Shown here: in pieces, positions 63,626 through 64,000 of the stretch
Layout: each line of letters starts with the position of its first letter
How positions within the stretch are numbered: the first letter of the stretch is position 1
Source of the DNA: Paucibacter sp. Y2R2-4
Lineage (GTDB): Bacteria > Pseudomonadota > Gammaproteobacteria > Burkholderiales > Burkholderiaceae_C
NCBI RefSeq assembly: GCF_025717535.1
Contig: NZ_JAJIRO010000001.1
Coordinates: 1,302,001-1,366,000, forward strand
Direction of reading: 5' to 3'
DNA: 64,000 nucleotides
Translations under genes and position numbers: made by a program
Notes under the pieces: model-generated
Told to the model about the DNA's origin: nothing
The model's database searches: none
The model's input: only the letters and a program-made list of their open reading frames with translations

Positions 63626-64000
63626 GCGGGCACTTTACCGGCCGCGGCCAGGCGCTTCAGATGACGATAGCTCAAGGTTTCACCCAGTTCAGTTTTGATC
63701 ATGGCGTAGATCTCGCGCGGCTTCAGGCCTGCGGCCACCAGTGTCTCGATGTAGCGGTTTCGTTGATATCGATCGAATGAGCGAACAGACCGCAGGCGCA
63801 GCTCGATCTGGTGGTTTCGATCGCGCAGCGATGGGTCGGAGGACCAGGCGCGCCAAAGCGCCACAAAGTCGTCATAGCCAACCAAGCGAGCCACGGACAG
63901 CCAAGAGGCGCTCAAGCCTATGTCGACCAGTTCGGCATGCCTCGGGTCAGCTTGGCCGCGTTGAGGGGCGCCAGGGCCTGTTTTGCAGGCCTGCGCGACG
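63622..64000 (-). CDS. Putative Mor-like DNA-binding protein, 5' end outside window
   Basis: Not firmly identified. The frame is open from the window edge to its stop at 63622-63624, with residues reading RHAELVDIGLSASWLSVARL; a TTG at 63915 would give 97 residues, but protein-like sequence continues upstream, so the true start is probably beyond the window. The C-terminus (RYQRNRYIETLVAAGLKPRE and SYRHLKRLAAAGK) looks like a helix-turn-helix of the Mor/phage activator kind. It overlaps the recombinase gene by four bases and may control or assist it. Confidence 0.6.
   Translation of the reverse strand, partial: VAQACKTGPGAPQRGQADPRHAELVDIGLSASWLSVARLVGYDDFVALWRAWSSDPSLRDRNHQIELRLRSVRSFDRYQRNRYIETLVAAGLKPREIYAMIKTELGETLSYRHLKRLAAAGKVPA

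Larger units (their letters stand above)
62048..64000. mobile_element. Left end of an integrated element at tRNA-Asn
   Basis: A large serine recombinase and its coupled small gene lie at the 3' end of tRNA-Asn copy 2, the classic layout of an integrative element or prophage. The far end is outside the window. The left boundary should be in or just after the tRNA 3' end; the exact crossover point cannot be read. Confidence 0.6.

Noticed and set aside
1-64000. CRISPR arrays, rRNA genes or IS-element transposases
   Set aside because: No regularly spaced repeats, rRNA-like segments or transposase genes were seen on reading the window; the only mobile signal is at the right end.

Overview
The window looks like chromosomal DNA of a GC-rich betaproteobacterium of the order Burkholderiales, probably from the Roseateles/Paucibacter/Pelomonas neighbourhood. 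This rests on gene content and order (msrB-yciB-bolA-parvulin; tauE-cysI-DUF934-cysH-cysD-cysN-cobA; ubiE-DUF971; an exosortase B polysaccharide locus), not on a database search, so the genus is a guess. About 59 protein genes, two identical tRNA-Asn genes, one TPP riboswitch and several hairpin terminators can be supported.

Layout. 1-2.8 kb: nucleotide-sugar genes (rmlA partial, rmlC, ugd). 3-8.2 kb: a DUF3667 membrane protein, a lipase-like hydrolase and the PEP-CTERM-system TPR lipoprotein PrsT. 8.4-18 kb: housekeeping genes (selO-msrB, yciB-bolA-parvulin, DUF2062, a LolD-like ABC ATPase divergent from tesA, a FecR/DUF6600 protein, def, an MBL hydrolase). 18-43.4 kb: a large exopolysaccharide locus. 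It has sugar-precursor genes (uronate epimerase, wecB, wecG), two heparinase II/III-type proteins transcribed towards each other, glycosyltransferases, an asparagine-synthase-type amidotransferase, acyl/acetyltransferases, flippase, polymerase, and the conserved core epsI-xrtB-epsG-epsF-epsE-epsD. The part from about 22 to 37.5 kb is clearly AT-richer than its flanks. 43.8-50.5 kb: ubiE, DUF971, a chemoreceptor, a PEP-CTERM protein (likely exosortase substrate), a 46-residue basic protein, DUF1993, ybiB and a NYN/OST-HTH protein. 50.8-57.7 kb: an assimilatory sulfate-reduction operon of the APS-reductase type. 57.8-61.8 kb: ferredoxin, ferredoxin-NADP reductase, and a TonB receptor behind a TPP riboswitch. 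61.8-64 kb: tandem tRNA-Asn genes and the left end of an integrated element carrying a large serine recombinase.

How the parts may work together. rmlA/rmlC, ugd, the uronate epimerase and wecB would supply rhamnose, uronic acid and ManNAc-type sugars to the Eps machinery; EpsE, EpsF and EpsG form the export and length-control apparatus. XrtB would process PEP-CTERM proteins such as the one at 47 kb, which carries a lone cysteine in a thioester-domain-like pattern. No priming glycosyltransferase is visible, so that step must be encoded elsewhere. The sulfate operon has a sulfite reductase haemoprotein but no CysJ flavoprotein; the adjacent ferredoxin and ferredoxin reductase are attractive electron donors. 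The serine recombinase reads into the second tRNA-Asn on the opposite strand, and its stop codon overlaps the complement of the anticodon.
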